DNA of 64,000 bases from Flavobacterium hydrophilum (GTDB taxonomy: Bacteria; Bacteroidota; Bacteroidia; Flavobacteriales; Flavobacteriaceae): contig NZ_QJHL01000001.1 of the NCBI RefSeq assembly GCF_003202405.1, positions 2,170,001-2,234,000 of the forward strand, in the 5' to 3' direction. The position numbers were made by a program, and so were the translations under genes. Shown in pieces: positions 16,444-26,426 of the stretch. Numbering within the stretch: position 1 is the first letter of the stretch; every line of letters starts with the position of its first letter. Below the pieces are notes generated by a model that did not search any database, was not told the origin of the DNA, and was given only the letters and a program-made list of their open reading frames with translations.

Positions 16444-17832
16444 CTAAATTCCGTATTTCGTTGATTTGAATCCAAGTTTTGTTAACCCCTGTTTGGTATC
16501 AGATGCGTTCATGAATAATTTCCACAACAAACCTGAACGATAATTCTCGATCATAGGTGCAATTGTTCCCTGATCGATGGCTAAATAACGTTTGGTCACC
16601 CAATTGTACTGTGGTGAAAAAGCATCATAAGGACCTGCAATTCCAACATATTGGGCTTTATTTTCATCATATAAATAATGTAAAAACTTCATTGCCTCAA
16701 CAGGTGCAAAAGGAAAAGAAGATAAAGCTGCTGTTGGCGAAATCACTCCGGTATCATTGTTTGGCTGATGCGCTGTATAACCTGTTGTACCATCAGGATT
16801 TCGTGTGTAACTTGCCGTTAAACCCCAGCATTTATCTGAGTAGCCTTTCCATCCTTTTGGATTTACAACACTGTGCTGTACCATAATTTTAGCATGATTT
16901 TGCGTTAAAACACCATAATCTGCATATTTATCTTTTAGATTATTTGGATCTAAACCTAAATACGAATAATGTGACCAAAACATGGGGCCGACATTTCCTG
17001 TTGCTCCATTATAGTTTAGAACAACCGGGATTCCGTATTGGGAACCTCCGTTTACAATGGCTCCACTTCTTGCCCAGACTTTGTGATACGCTTCCGCAGA
17101 AATAGGATGTGTTGGTGATGCAGCGGCCATTATGTAGGTAATCAGACACTCATTATACCCTTCTAATTTGAAGTTCATGTCCCAGCCATAGTTGGGTGAC
17201 CAGTGCCAGTATAATGCTTCTTCGCCTTTGGTGTACCAGTCCCATTCAACCCCTTTCCAAAGTTCATCGGCTTTGGCTGCTAATTCTTTTTCAGCAGTAC
17301 TTCCGTTTTTAAAATACTCTCTTATAGTAATTAGAGCCTGACAAACAAAAGAAGTTTCTACTAAATCCCCTCCGTTGTCTTTTGTCCCGAACGGAATAAC
17401 TTTGCCTGATGTATTATCCATCCAGTGCGGCCATGCTCCGTGAAAACGTTCTGCTTTTTCAAGAAAAGTTAAAGCAGTTGAAAGTCTGGAAACAGCTTCG
17501 GCTCTTGGCAAAAAACCTCTTTCCACACCTACAACAATGGTCATTAATCCAAAACCTGAACCGCCTGTTGTAATAATATTCGATTCGAAATTTGGATCTT
17601 CAGTAATATATCTTTCACGGGCTAATTTCGAATTAGGATCAGCATAGTCCCAAAAATATTTGATGGCATCTTTCTGAACCTGATCCATTGCTTCAGCATC
17701 TGTTAATGGCTTAGTGGGTATTACCGGATTTGTTGGCAGTGGTGTACCTCCGTTATTTTCTCCTTCGGGTGAAGAAGAAGAACACGCCATAAAAACACTC
17801 AAAAAAAGGACGATATATAAACTATTTTTCAT
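16444..17832 (-). CDS. Glucoamylase-like lipoprotein, probable GH144 endo-beta-1,2-glucanase
   Basis: A 462-residue lipoprotein (lipobox FLSVFMAC, Cys17, then a Pro-rich linker to about residue 42) with an (alpha/alpha)6-barrel of the glycoamylase-like type (PF10091). Characteristic stretches are GGSGFGLMTIVVGVERGF, FHGAWPHWMD, DNGGDLVETSF (about 152-162), EGYNECLITYIMAA and GPYDAFSP. Bacteroidota members of this group include the GH144 endo-beta-1,2-glucanases first described in Chitinophaga, so cleavage of linear beta-1,2-glucan is the leading guess, supported by the GH3 next door. Other beta-glucan specificities cannot be excluded. It is the fourth gene of the susCD operon. Confidence 0.82.
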   Translation of the reverse strand: MKNSLYIVLFLSVFMACSSSSPEGENNGGTPLPTNPVIPTKPLTDAEAMDQVQKDAIKYFWDYADPNSKLARERYITEDPNFESNIITTGGSGFGLMTIVVGVERGFLPRAEAVSRLSTALTFLEKAERFHGAWPHWMDNTSGKVIPFGTKDNGGDLVETSFVCQALITIREYFKNGSTAEKELAAKADELWKGVEWDWYTKGEEALYWHWSPNYGWDMNFKLEGYNECLITYIMAAASPTHPISAEAYHKVWARSGAIVNGGSQYGIPVVLNYNGATGNVGPMFWSHYSYLGLDPNNLKDKYADYGVLTQNHAKIMVQHSVVNPKGWKGYSDKCWGLTASYTRNPDGTTGYTAHQPNNDTGVISPTAALSSFPFAPVEAMKFLHYLYDENKAQYVGIAGPYDAFSPQYNWVTKRYLAIDQGTIAPMIENYRSGLLWKLFMNASDTKQGLTKLGFKSTKYGI

Positions 17833-17906
17833 TTTTACAATATTGTGGTATTACTTGAAAAACACACTTGGAATTTTCATCCCAAGTGTAGTGTATTTGA
17901 AGACTG

Positions 17907-18884
17907 CTATCTTTTATCTTTTTCTAATTTGTAAAGCGCTGTAACTTCGTTACTGGCAAGAGCTGCATCATAAATTCTGAATTCATCCATTAGGCCTGCA
18001 TAACTTGTTGCCCATCCCTGATCAGATCCATTATTTAAAGGAGGAGTTGTTTCAAATTGATGATTTCCAAAAACAACTTTTCCATTTGTTCCTGTCATTT
18101 GAAATACACCATATTTTGGGGCATTTTTAGCATTTTCATATGTTCCGGGATCATCAGCATATAAAATCGCTGTCCCAACAACACCAGCTGCAGGAGCATA
18201 AGGAAAACCTCCAACGTTTGCGCTTGGTGCTCCGTTAGTATAACAATTCATAGTACTCGTTTTAGAATCATACGCCAAAACAACATGTACCCAGGTATTT
18301 AAACTATTATCGATATTTACTATAACACTTTGGCCTTTCCATGCAACTCCGGCTCTACCATTTTCTACTCCAAGTTTTAGTTTCAGTCTGTTTGGATTAG
18401 CAGTGTCCGGATTTTCTAAGAATAAATTAATTCCGCCCCAAAATTCAGTTGGTCTGACGATAGAAAAAATACCCTGAGCACCTTTTCCTTGTGCGGGACT
18501 TCCTCCGTCAGGAACTGTATTTGCTGTGTTCATCCAAAATGAAATAGAATAATCATTTAGGGAAGTAATTTTTGCAGTCGCATTTCCTACCGCATATCTT
18601 GCTACAGAACTAGATCCCTGATAAGCGTTTCCTTTAACACCTTCTGCATAAGCAACGTTCATTCCTTCAAGTCCGGTTATATTGCTTTTGCTGTCTGTCA
18701 AATCTCCATCAAAACTTAATTTTGAAACTAAGTGAGCTGCAGCAACATCATCAGAACTATCGTAACCTCCAATTGCCTCATAAGGAATTGGATTATTTTC
18801 CTTATCAATACTATCCTCGCAGCTTACAAAAACTGTAGAAGCCAAAACAAAAGAGAGGAAGAAAATAGATTTATTTTTTTTCAT
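17907..18884 (-). CDS. LamG/concanavalin-fold surface lipoprotein of the sugar locus
   Basis: A 325-residue lipoprotein with lipobox TVFVSC (Cys22). After a short linker comes one LamG_3-type jelly-roll domain: LVSKLSFDGDLTDSKSN, SISFWMNTAN, WVHVVLAYDSKTSTMNCYTNG, and the closing AGLMDEFRIYDAALASNEV that is typical of this fold. It has no catalytic signature, so it is probably a glycan-binding surface protein filling the SusE/SusF slot after SusD. It lies 19 bp behind susD and 74 bp before the GH144-like gene on the same strand. Confidence 0.87.
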   Translation of the reverse strand: MKKNKSIFFLSFVLASTVFVSCEDSIDKENNPIPYEAIGGYDSSDDVAAAHLVSKLSFDGDLTDSKSNITGLEGMNVAYAEGVKGNAYQGSSSVARYAVGNATAKITSLNDYSISFWMNTANTVPDGGSPAQGKGAQGIFSIVRPTEFWGGINLFLENPDTANPNRLKLKLGVENGRAGVAWKGQSVIVNIDNSLNTWVHVVLAYDSKTSTMNCYTNGAPSANVGGFPYAPAAGVVGTAILYADDPGTYENAKNAPKYGVFQMTGTNGKVVFGNHQFETTPPLNNGSDQGWATSYAGLMDEFRIYDAALASNEVTALYKLEKDKR

Positions 18885-18903
18885 TTTAATTATTTTTTAA
18901 GGA

Positions 18904-20370
18904 TTAATAACCACCAGGATTTTGAGATGACAACGTTCCTGCTTGTTTTAAAAATGCTGCTGGTATAGGAAACAATTCGTGCTTCCCTTCAACAAATACT
19001 TTTCCATCAGCAGCAAAAGCCGCTTTCGCCTGACCAGTACGTACCAAATCAAAAAATCTATCGTGTTCAAAAGCCATTTCTACCCTTCTTTCTTTCCAGA
19101 TAGCAATTTTGACATCCGATTGGGATACTGCTGGCGTAGGTCCTAAATTGGCTCTTTTTCTAATTTGATTTAATAATGGAATAGCTAAATCTGTTTGTCC
19201 TAATTCATTCAAAGCTTCCGCTTTCATTAATAAAACTTCAGCATATCTTAGGTATTTAATATCCACATCGGTCTCCCAGTCTCTTGTATATGCTGATGAA
19301 TATGCTTTATAGTTATATCTTTCATTGTCAACAGTGTTGGGTATCTCTCTTCCATCATATAAAGTCTGACCTCTAAAAATGATAGTTGCCGCTTTTCTAA
19401 CATCACCAGGCTCATAAGCATTTACTAAACTTTGAGATGGAGTATTAAATCCCCAGCCCCAGCCTCCAGTACCACGTGGGTTCTGTGTATTAGAATAACC
19501 TTCTATTCCTTTAGCTACTTTCCCAGTACTCGGACCTTGCGCATAAATCTCGAAAATAGATTCCGAATCAAATTTTCCGGCTGGTCTAAACATAGATGCA
19601 TAATCATCTACAATGGTGTAACCTGTAACTTTATTACAGTTGTCCACTACTTTTTGCCAGTTTTTTTGGTACAAACTTACTTTTGCCAATAAAGCATAGG
19701 CAGCACCTTTTGAAGCTCTGGATCTTTCATTTGCACCATAAGCTGATTTTTCCGGTAATGCTGCAATGGCGTCGTTTAAGTCACTTTCAATAAAAGTATA
19801 AACCTCGGCAGCCGTTTTACGGGTTAATTGCATGATTCTGTCAGCATCATTCCCAGGGACAGGCAGGTGATCTACAATTGGCACGCCTCCATAACATTTT
19901 ACCAGGGTGAAATACATAAAAGCTCTTAAAAACTTAGCTTCGCCTATTAATCTTGCTGTTAAGTTAGGATCGGCCTTGTCTAATTTTGGAATAATATTTA
20001 AGGCCTGATTGCACCTGTTGATTCCGTCATAATTGGCATTAAAAGTGCTCTCTGCAGAAGGATTTGATGCATTATAAGTCAACGCGTCCAATACATCTTT
20101 ATCAGTTCCTGTGTCACCCGGAGAAGATCCTTTGTCAGCATCATCAGAAGTAATACTTGATAAACCAATCCATCCAAATGAAGTCATATCCCAATTTAAA
20201 AATTTGTTATAAATTGAGGTCACAAACTGACTTGCTCCCGCATCATTATTGAACAACTCAATATCGTCCGTAGAAATAGATTCTGTTTGCTCTACATCTA
20301 AAAAATCGTCTGCACATCCCGTAAAAATGAATGCTGATACTACAAACGCTGCTATATATATTTTTTTCAT
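18904..20370 (-). CDS. SusD/RagB-family nutrient-binding outer membrane lipoprotein
   Basis: A typical 488-residue SusD homologue: lipobox FIFTGC (Cys19), N-terminal segment DFLDVEQTESISTDDI, TPR-like core with LIGEAKFLRAFMYFTLVKCYGGVPIV, the signature RYAEVLLMKAEALNELGQ, and the C-terminal WKERRVEMAFEHDRFFDLVRTG. It forms the lid of the SusC barrel and binds the glycan outside the cell. The gap to susC is 4 bp, consistent with tight co-expression. The ligand is not evident from sequence; the operon enzymes suggest a beta-glucan. Confidence 0.95.
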   Translation of the reverse strand: MKKIYIAAFVVSAFIFTGCADDFLDVEQTESISTDDIELFNNDAGASQFVTSIYNKFLNWDMTSFGWIGLSSITSDDADKGSSPGDTGTDKDVLDALTYNASNPSAESTFNANYDGINRCNQALNIIPKLDKADPNLTARLIGEAKFLRAFMYFTLVKCYGGVPIVDHLPVPGNDADRIMQLTRKTAAEVYTFIESDLNDAIAALPEKSAYGANERSRASKGAAYALLAKVSLYQKNWQKVVDNCNKVTGYTIVDDYASMFRPAGKFDSESIFEIYAQGPSTGKVAKGIEGYSNTQNPRGTGGWGWGFNTPSQSLVNAYEPGDVRKAATIIFRGQTLYDGREIPNTVDNERYNYKAYSSAYTRDWETDVDIKYLRYAEVLLMKAEALNELGQTDLAIPLLNQIRKRANLGPTPAVSQSDVKIAIWKERRVEMAFEHDRFFDLVRTGQAKAAFAADGKVFVEGKHELFPIPAAFLKQAGTLSSQNPGGY

Positions 20371-20374
20371 AATA

Positions 20375-23300
20375 TTAAAATTTTAAGTTGGCACCAATTA
20401 CAAATGATCTTAAAGTTGGATAAGCATCTAACTCTACTCCTTGTGTTTTATAAGGATCACCATCACCGTTTAATTCTGGAGAGAATCCGGAGAATTTTTG
20501 TGTAATAAATGGATTAATTGCATTTACATAAATTCTGCAGGCACTAATAAAACCGGTACTTTGTAAGGGTAATTTGTATCCCAGCGTAATGTTATTGATT
20601 CTGAAGAAATCTCCCGATTCCAAATAATAAGTAGAAGCAACAGGAACCTGATTGAATGGTGCCGGATTTGAAGCTGTTAAATTATTTGGTGTCCAGAAAT
20701 CTGTTGCCAAAGATTCTTCGATATTTTCACCTGCAATACGTTGTCCCTTTTTACCATTATACACTTTTGCTCCATTTGTTCCGTAACCATCTACAGAGAA
20801 ATCAAAGTTTTTGTAGGCAAATCCTAAGGTTACCCCGTAATTAGATTTTGGTAAAATAGAGCCAACATATTTTTTATCGACAAGCGCGCTCAAGGCATCC
20901 TGAGTCACTTTTTCACCCAACACATTGTAATACAGCATTTTTCCGTTTGTGGCATCAAAACCTGCATATTCATAGATGTAAAAGCTTCCTAATGGCTGAC
21001 CAATTGAGGTATTGTCCAACAACTTAGTATCCTGACCATTACCTAAATTTCCTCCAATAACAGGAGATAAAATAACATCTTTCACTCCTGTCAGTTCATT
21101 TTTATTATTCGAAAAGTTTCCTCCTACCCAATAGCTGAAGTTTTCACCAATTTTATCGTCCCAACGTAAAGAAATTTCATATCCTTTGTTTGAAACTTCC
21201 CCTACGTGTGCCGGAGATACATTGGTAATTCCCGATGTTGAATACGGTTTTGTATTTAAAATTACGTTAGATGTATTTTTATCATACACATCAAAAGTTC
21301 CCTTTAATCTGTTTTCTAAAATCTCAAAATCCAGACCTGCAGAAGTTTCTTCTGTAATTTCCCAGGACAACTTTGGATCAATTTGAGAGTTGATCGTTGT
21401 TCCTTCATTCAAAATAGAACCACCCAGATAGGCAGTCTGACCTGACGTATAACTAGCTCTATTAAGTGGTACGTTTTGATTTCCTAATTTACCCCAGCCT
21501 CCTCTTAATTTTAATAAATTAATTGTTTTTGAATCTGCTAAAAAGGCTTCTTTTGAAACCACCCAGCCTAAACCAAAAGCAGGAAATGTTCCCCATCTGT
21601 AATCCTTTCCAAAATTGGATGATCCATCACGTCTCACTGTTCCGGTTATCAAATATCTGTCCATCAATTTGTATTGGAAACGTCCTAAATAAGATGCCAG
21701 CTTTACTTCATTAAAAACTTCATCTTTATAACTTGTTACATTTGTAGCATATTCTCCATCTTTTAAAGACCAGTAGTTTTCATCTGCATTCACATTTTTT
21801 CTGGCAATAGTCAGTTTTTCTCTTGCTCCCTTAACATTGGTTTCTATACCAGCTGTTACTTCAATATTGTGAATTTCGGCAAATTCTTTATTATAAGTCA
21901 GATAGTTTGAAAAGTTCCAGTTGTAATATTCTTCTCTTCCCTTTGTCAATAAATTTATATTGGCATTTGGAAATTCTTTTTCATAATCACTGGACACTTT
22001 ATTAGGATTTGCTGCTAACCAGATCTCTTTAGTGTCATCAAAATTATATTGTTTCCATGTATAGAATTCTCCATTAAATTGTGATGTAAATTTTAAGGAT
22101 TCTATTATTTCGTAATCTAATTTTAAACCTCCCTGAAAAGTCTGGCTCCTTTGCTGCTCATTAAAAAAATCAAGTTGAGCTACAGGATTTCCAACATTAT
22201 TGAAGGATGATCCTGTTTGACTGGCAAATCCATCAGCTCCTACTCTTGATACTCCATATTTACCATCTGCAAAACGAACCGGAACAATTGGTGATTGTTT
22301 GTAAGCATTTGTAAAAGCAGATAATGGCTTAGGTGTTGATTTGGTTGCGGTAAAACTGAAGTTTTGATTTAAAGTCAGTTTTCTGGAAATTTTATATTCA
22401 TTATTATTTCTAAACGTTGTACGGCTATAGTCCAATCCGTTTAAGATTGCTTTTTCTTCATAATTTCCTAAACTGAAAAAGTATTTGATATTTTCAGAAG
22501 CACCCGAAACAGAAACATTATTTTGAGAATAAGTCCCAGTTCTTGTAATTTCGTCAAACCAATCTGTATTTACAGGCTGATCTTGTGAAAAAGTAGTAGC
22601 CTGCAAAGCTGAGTTTGTGTAATGTGCATACTTATTGCTGCCTGCCACTTTCACTTTTTTCAAAGGCTCTCTTATACCAGTGAAACTTTCAATTTCTACT
22701 GAAACTTTTTCACCTTTTCCTTTTTTAGTGGTAATAATAATAACCCCATTTGCAGCTCTTGTACCATAAATTGCTAATGCTGAAGCATCTTTTAAAACAT
22801 CATATGAAGTTATATCATTTGCATTGATATTATTGATATTCTCTGTTGGCATACCATCGACTACATACAAAGGTGTTCTTCCTCCCAATGCAGTACCTAA
22901 ACCTCTAATAATAACTGAGGGCGTACTTCCCGGCAAGTCAGAGGAAATCACTTGCACCCCTGCAGCTTTTCCTTGTATAGCCTGAGAAGCATTCAATACT
23001 TTGGTTCTCGTAATTTCTTCTGACGAAATAGATGAAATGGCGGTGGTATTGTCTACTCTTTTTCTTGTTCCGTATCCAATAACTACTACTTCTTTCAAAG
23101 CAGTATCACTTGATTCTTTTAGAGTAATGGTCATCAAACCAGAAGTTGCTGTTATGTTTACAGCATCAAACCCCAGCATTGATACCTTTAATATTTCACC
23201 CGCCTTAGCATTTATAGTAAAATTTCCATCGAAATCAGCATCGGCAGAAGTTTTGGATTCGGAAGCACTAATAATTGCTCCGGGAACTCCCATTCCATTA

Positions 23301-23389
23301 CTATCTATTACTTTTCCTTTTATTGCCTGACCCGACATATAAGCCGGTAAAAGCAATAGGGCCAGAAAGCTAAAAATAAAATTTTTCAT
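20375..23389 (-). CDS. SusC/RagA-family TonB-dependent outer membrane transporter
   Basis: A 1004-residue transporter. After the signal peptide (ending YMSGQ) comes a carboxypeptidase-regulatory-like domain (AIKGKVIDSNGMGVPGAIISA), then the TonB box region VVVIGYGTRKR near residue 100, the plug domain (SVIIRGLG-like SVIIRGLGTAL, PLYVVDGMPTENI, DVLKDASALAIYGTRAANGVIIITTKKG) and a 22-strand barrel ending FVIGANLKF. It imports oligosaccharides across the outer membrane using TonB energy together with the SusD next to it. It opens the operon; 243 bp of structured DNA separate it from the regulator gene, which is transcribed in the same direction. Confidence 0.95.
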   Translation of the reverse strand: MKNFIFSFLALLLLPAYMSGQAIKGKVIDSNGMGVPGAIISASESKTSADADFDGNFTINAKAGEILKVSMLGFDAVNITATSGLMTITLKESSDTALKEVVVIGYGTRKRVDNTTAISSISSEEITRTKVLNASQAIQGKAAGVQVISSDLPGSTPSVIIRGLGTALGGRTPLYVVDGMPTENINNINANDITSYDVLKDASALAIYGTRAANGVIIITTKKGKGEKVSVEIESFTGIREPLKKVKVAGSNKYAHYTNSALQATTFSQDQPVNTDWFDEITRTGTYSQNNVSVSGASENIKYFFSLGNYEEKAILNGLDYSRTTFRNNNEYKISRKLTLNQNFSFTATKSTPKPLSAFTNAYKQSPIVPVRFADGKYGVSRVGADGFASQTGSSFNNVGNPVAQLDFFNEQQRSQTFQGGLKLDYEIIESLKFTSQFNGEFYTWKQYNFDDTKEIWLAANPNKVSSDYEKEFPNANINLLTKGREEYYNWNFSNYLTYNKEFAEIHNIEVTAGIETNVKGAREKLTIARKNVNADENYWSLKDGEYATNVTSYKDEVFNEVKLASYLGRFQYKLMDRYLITGTVRRDGSSNFGKDYRWGTFPAFGLGWVVSKEAFLADSKTINLLKLRGGWGKLGNQNVPLNRASYTSGQTAYLGGSILNEGTTINSQIDPKLSWEITEETSAGLDFEILENRLKGTFDVYDKNTSNVILNTKPYSTSGITNVSPAHVGEVSNKGYEISLRWDDKIGENFSYWVGGNFSNNKNELTGVKDVILSPVIGGNLGNGQDTKLLDNTSIGQPLGSFYIYEYAGFDATNGKMLYYNVLGEKVTQDALSALVDKKYVGSILPKSNYGVTLGFAYKNFDFSVDGYGTNGAKVYNGKKGQRIAGENIEESLATDFWTPNNLTASNPAPFNQVPVASTYYLESGDFFRINNITLGYKLPLQSTGFISACRIYVNAINPFITQKFSGFSPELNGDGDPYKTQGVELDAYPTLRSFVIGANLKF

Positions 23390-23444
23390 ACAGTTTTAAT
23401 CGTTTAAGTTAGTAGAGCCAAATTAAACAATTACAACGTTGTAG

Positions 23445-23571
23445 TACATCAATGAGCACTACTACACAGCTACATCATTATATGAAAAATTACATTTAAA
23501 CTATTAAATATCAATAATTTATGTTTTAAATATTTTTAGTTAACACTACCTTATGATGTAGTAAAGATGTA
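23445..23571. promoter_or_regulatory. Four TACATC boxes, two in each orientation, upstream of susC
   Basis: TACATC occurs at 23445 and 23471; its reverse complement GATGTA at 23555 and 23566. The inner pair extends to a 9-bp inverted repeat, CTACATCAT (23470-23478) and ATGATGTAG (23553-23561). Nothing codes here, so these are candidate sites for the locus regulator encoded just upstream. The nearest promoter-like box on the minus strand, TTAATTTG, lies close to 23420-23430. Confidence 0.5.
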
Positions 23572-23632
23572 TTACAATTACACAAAAAACATGGTAAAAA
23601 AATAAAATATCAATAAAATTTAGTAAGACAAA

Positions 23633-26398
23633 TTATATATTAAGCAAAAATCTGGAAAGATTCTCCTCTTGTAAAAGATTTAATTTTTTTCTTAGGCGAT
23701 ATCTGTGCAGTTCAACACCCCTGAATGAAATATTCATTAACGGTGCAATTTCCTTTGATGAAAGATTCATTTTAAGATAAACACACAGTTTAATATCTTT
23801 TGGGGTTAGTATTGGGAACTTCTTTGATAAATTAATGATAAACTCATTATGAATCTGATTCAGATTGGTTTCAAAGATTTCCCATTCGTGTTTATTGACT
23901 TCATTTATCTTAATTGCTTTCTTAATTTCACTTTTAAGTTTATTAAAATCTTTTTCTGAATCCAGAATACCCTGAATATTTTCAATCATTTCGCTTTGTT
24001 TAGCTATTGACAATGATTTACCGGCAACTTCTGATGATTTAGTTTGCAGTTCGAGTTCCAGAATGTGTTTTTCGTATTCCTGAATATTCAATTCGTTTTC
24101 GGCTTTTAATTCCATTTCCAGAATTTTCCTTTGATGTCTTTGTTCTTCTGCCTGCAATTCCAGTTTTTGCATGTAGCGAAATTTATTCCACTTATAATAA
24201 AAAAATAAAACTGCTCCCACTAATAAGAGATACAGTAAAATCATCCAAACTGAAAAATACCAGGGTTGAGCTACTTTAAATTCGAAATTGCAAACTTTAT
24301 CATAATTAGCGCCATCGTGTTTATAAACGATAACAGAATGATTACCACTACTTAGATTGTTAAGTAAAATCAATCCATCAGAAATAGGTATAAAATCCTT
24401 GCTGTTATTGATTTTATAAAACAAATTAGGTTTACTGGCTCCATAAATTCCAGATATCACATTAATTTTTAATTCGGTATTATATTCAATCTTAGAATCC
24501 TTTGAAAGTAGAATCCCTTCATTAAATGCTTCTATTTTAACATCTTTATTTTGCTTGTTTTCGTATTTAAGCTGAAGAGAAATAAAACCGTCATCAAGAT
24601 TCAGTAAATAATGATTGTTCGTTTTAAAAATTCTTAAATTATCATTGATCAGCTTTCCTTTATAATATTTCTCCTGAATGATATTCCATACAAATTTATT
24701 TCCTGAAGCATATATATGATATAAAATTCCATCCTGAAGTACCATAAAATGATTTTCATCAATTGCTATAACATCCGTGATATTTTTAAAATTTGTATTG
24801 AACAATTCATTTTCTTCCAATTTATTGGTGATTGAATTGTAGGTATACCATGAATTATCAATTAGAAACAGAATTTCGTTTCTAAACTCAAAAATTTTAA
24901 CCCCAAAATCATTTTCTATATTACTCTGCTGGGTAATGTTTTCAACCTTTTTAGTCTGAAAATCATCATTATATATGACACGGTACAAACCGCGATAATT
25001 ATCTGCAGCAAAAATTTCATTTTTTTTATTTTGGGCTACATATTTAATCGGTTTAGAAATGTCTTTGATTTTTTTATATTCGGTTAATTTTGAAATATCA
25101 TCATATAATAAAATTCCACTGTAAGTTGACTGAAAACAGGTGTTATTAATACTGCTTTTCGATAAATTCCAGCCTCCGCTTACATTATTTGTTTTAACTA
25201 AAGAACCATTTTCGTAGCAAAAGGTTCCATCGTTATGCCCAATGATATATTTAGTATCCGTTTTGGTAATATTCCACGCCTGTCCCTGAGTATTGGGCAT
25301 CATTTTGAATTTCCCAGAATCAAATTCAAAAACACCGTGATTAGAAGCAATTAAATATCCTTTGCTTGTTGTGGCCACGGAATATACGGAGCCTAAAATA
25401 CCTGAATTATCATAAAATATAGATATTGGAGAATTCACTTCTACGTGAGCAATACCATTGTCCAATCCAAGCCATAAATCATTTTCTTTATCCAGACCAA
25501 TACTTAAAATTGAATTATTCATTAACACATTGTCACGATCAATATTTTTGTGGGTATCGGTTTTAAAATCATAAATAAAAACACCTCTGTTTCCGGTACC
25601 TAATATAAGTTTATCGTTTTTTATAAACTTTGCTACGTTAATTGTAGCGGCTTTTAAAGTTTCATTTAATGAATTATTCCACGGTTTTAGTTTTCCGTTT
25701 TCAACAATAAAAATGCCTTTTTTTTGTGCAAAAATATATGTCTTATTATTATATGTTTCCATCGCATGAACAACACAATTTTTAAGGACATCCCAACCTT
25801 TCGGATTGGCAATTCGTGATCCGTTCATTTTAAAAACACCTTTTTCTACCGAAGCAACATACAAATTCTTATTAACTACAAAACAATAAGATATCAAAAA
25901 TGGAAATCTGATTTTTTGAATGTGTTGTCCATTATAAATAAAAACATCATTAAATGACTGAAAATATATGGATCCGTTGAACTTGAAAATTTTCCAGATT
26001 TCTTCATTGTCTTTTTCGTCAAATAAGCGAAGATTTTTGGTAATGGAAACATAATGCATTTTACCCTCTTTTCTGTACCAATACCCAAATTCCTTATAAG
26101 AACCTGAGTAGATTTTATCACCTTCAATCATAATAGAACGAATGATTGTTTTGTTCGGCAACGTATATTTTTCCCATATCACACCATCGTATCTCAGCAA
26201 ATAATGGTTATTAGCAAAATACATCGCATTATCTTTTCCCTGAACAACATTCCAGATCTGATTGTCACCCTGATAATTAGATTTGCTGTAATTTTCTACG
26301 AAGGGAAGTAATTCTTGAGATTGAATTTGAGAGGTAATGAAAAAGAATAAAAATGATTTTAGAAGTATCGATTTCAAAATATTCGGATTTAAACTCAA
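23633..26398 (-). CDS. Membrane-spanning sensor-regulator: beta-propeller, Y_Y_Y-type domain, coiled coil and LuxR-type HTH
   Basis: The 921-residue protein has a signal peptide (ending FFITSQIQSQ), a long periplasmic part with two-component-regulator propeller repeats (for example DNAMYFANNHYLLRYDG, KENDLWLGLDNGIAHVEV), a Y_Y_Y-like domain (about 640-705), one membrane helix (about 713-734), a Glu-rich coiled coil, and a C-terminal LuxR/GerE HTH (ILTPKDIKLCVYLKMNLSSK, then IAPLMNISFRGVELHRYRLR). There is no histidine kinase or receiver domain, so sensing and DNA binding are joined in one protein. It lies directly upstream of susC and is the likely inducer of the locus. Binding of a liberated oligosaccharide by the propeller is inferred. 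Confidence 0.9.
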   Translation of the reverse strand: MSLNPNILKSILLKSFLFFFITSQIQSQELLPFVENYSKSNYQGDNQIWNVVQGKDNAMYFANNHYLLRYDGVIWEKYTLPNKTIIRSIMIEGDKIYSGSYKEFGYWYRKEGKMHYVSITKNLRLFDEKDNEEIWKIFKFNGSIYFQSFNDVFIYNGQHIQKIRFPFLISYCFVVNKNLYVASVEKGVFKMNGSRIANPKGWDVLKNCVVHAMETYNNKTYIFAQKKGIFIVENGKLKPWNNSLNETLKAATINVAKFIKNDKLILGTGNRGVFIYDFKTDTHKNIDRDNVLMNNSILSIGLDKENDLWLGLDNGIAHVEVNSPISIFYDNSGILGSVYSVATTSKGYLIASNHGVFEFDSGKFKMMPNTQGQAWNITKTDTKYIIGHNDGTFCYENGSLVKTNNVSGGWNLSKSSINNTCFQSTYSGILLYDDISKLTEYKKIKDISKPIKYVAQNKKNEIFAADNYRGLYRVIYNDDFQTKKVENITQQSNIENDFGVKIFEFRNEILFLIDNSWYTYNSITNKLEENELFNTNFKNITDVIAIDENHFMVLQDGILYHIYASGNKFVWNIIQEKYYKGKLINDNLRIFKTNNHYLLNLDDGFISLQLKYENKQNKDVKIEAFNEGILLSKDSKIEYNTELKINVISGIYGASKPNLFYKINNSKDFIPISDGLILLNNLSSGNHSVIVYKHDGANYDKVCNFEFKVAQPWYFSVWMILLYLLLVGAVLFFYYKWNKFRYMQKLELQAEEQRHQRKILEMELKAENELNIQEYEKHILELELQTKSSEVAGKSLSIAKQSEMIENIQGILDSEKDFNKLKSEIKKAIKINEVNKHEWEIFETNLNQIHNEFIINLSKKFPILTPKDIKLCVYLKMNLSSKEIAPLMNISFRGVELHRYRLRKKLNLLQEENLSRFLLNI

Positions 26399-26426
26399 AT
26401 ATACTCACAAATATTTATTTGGGCAT

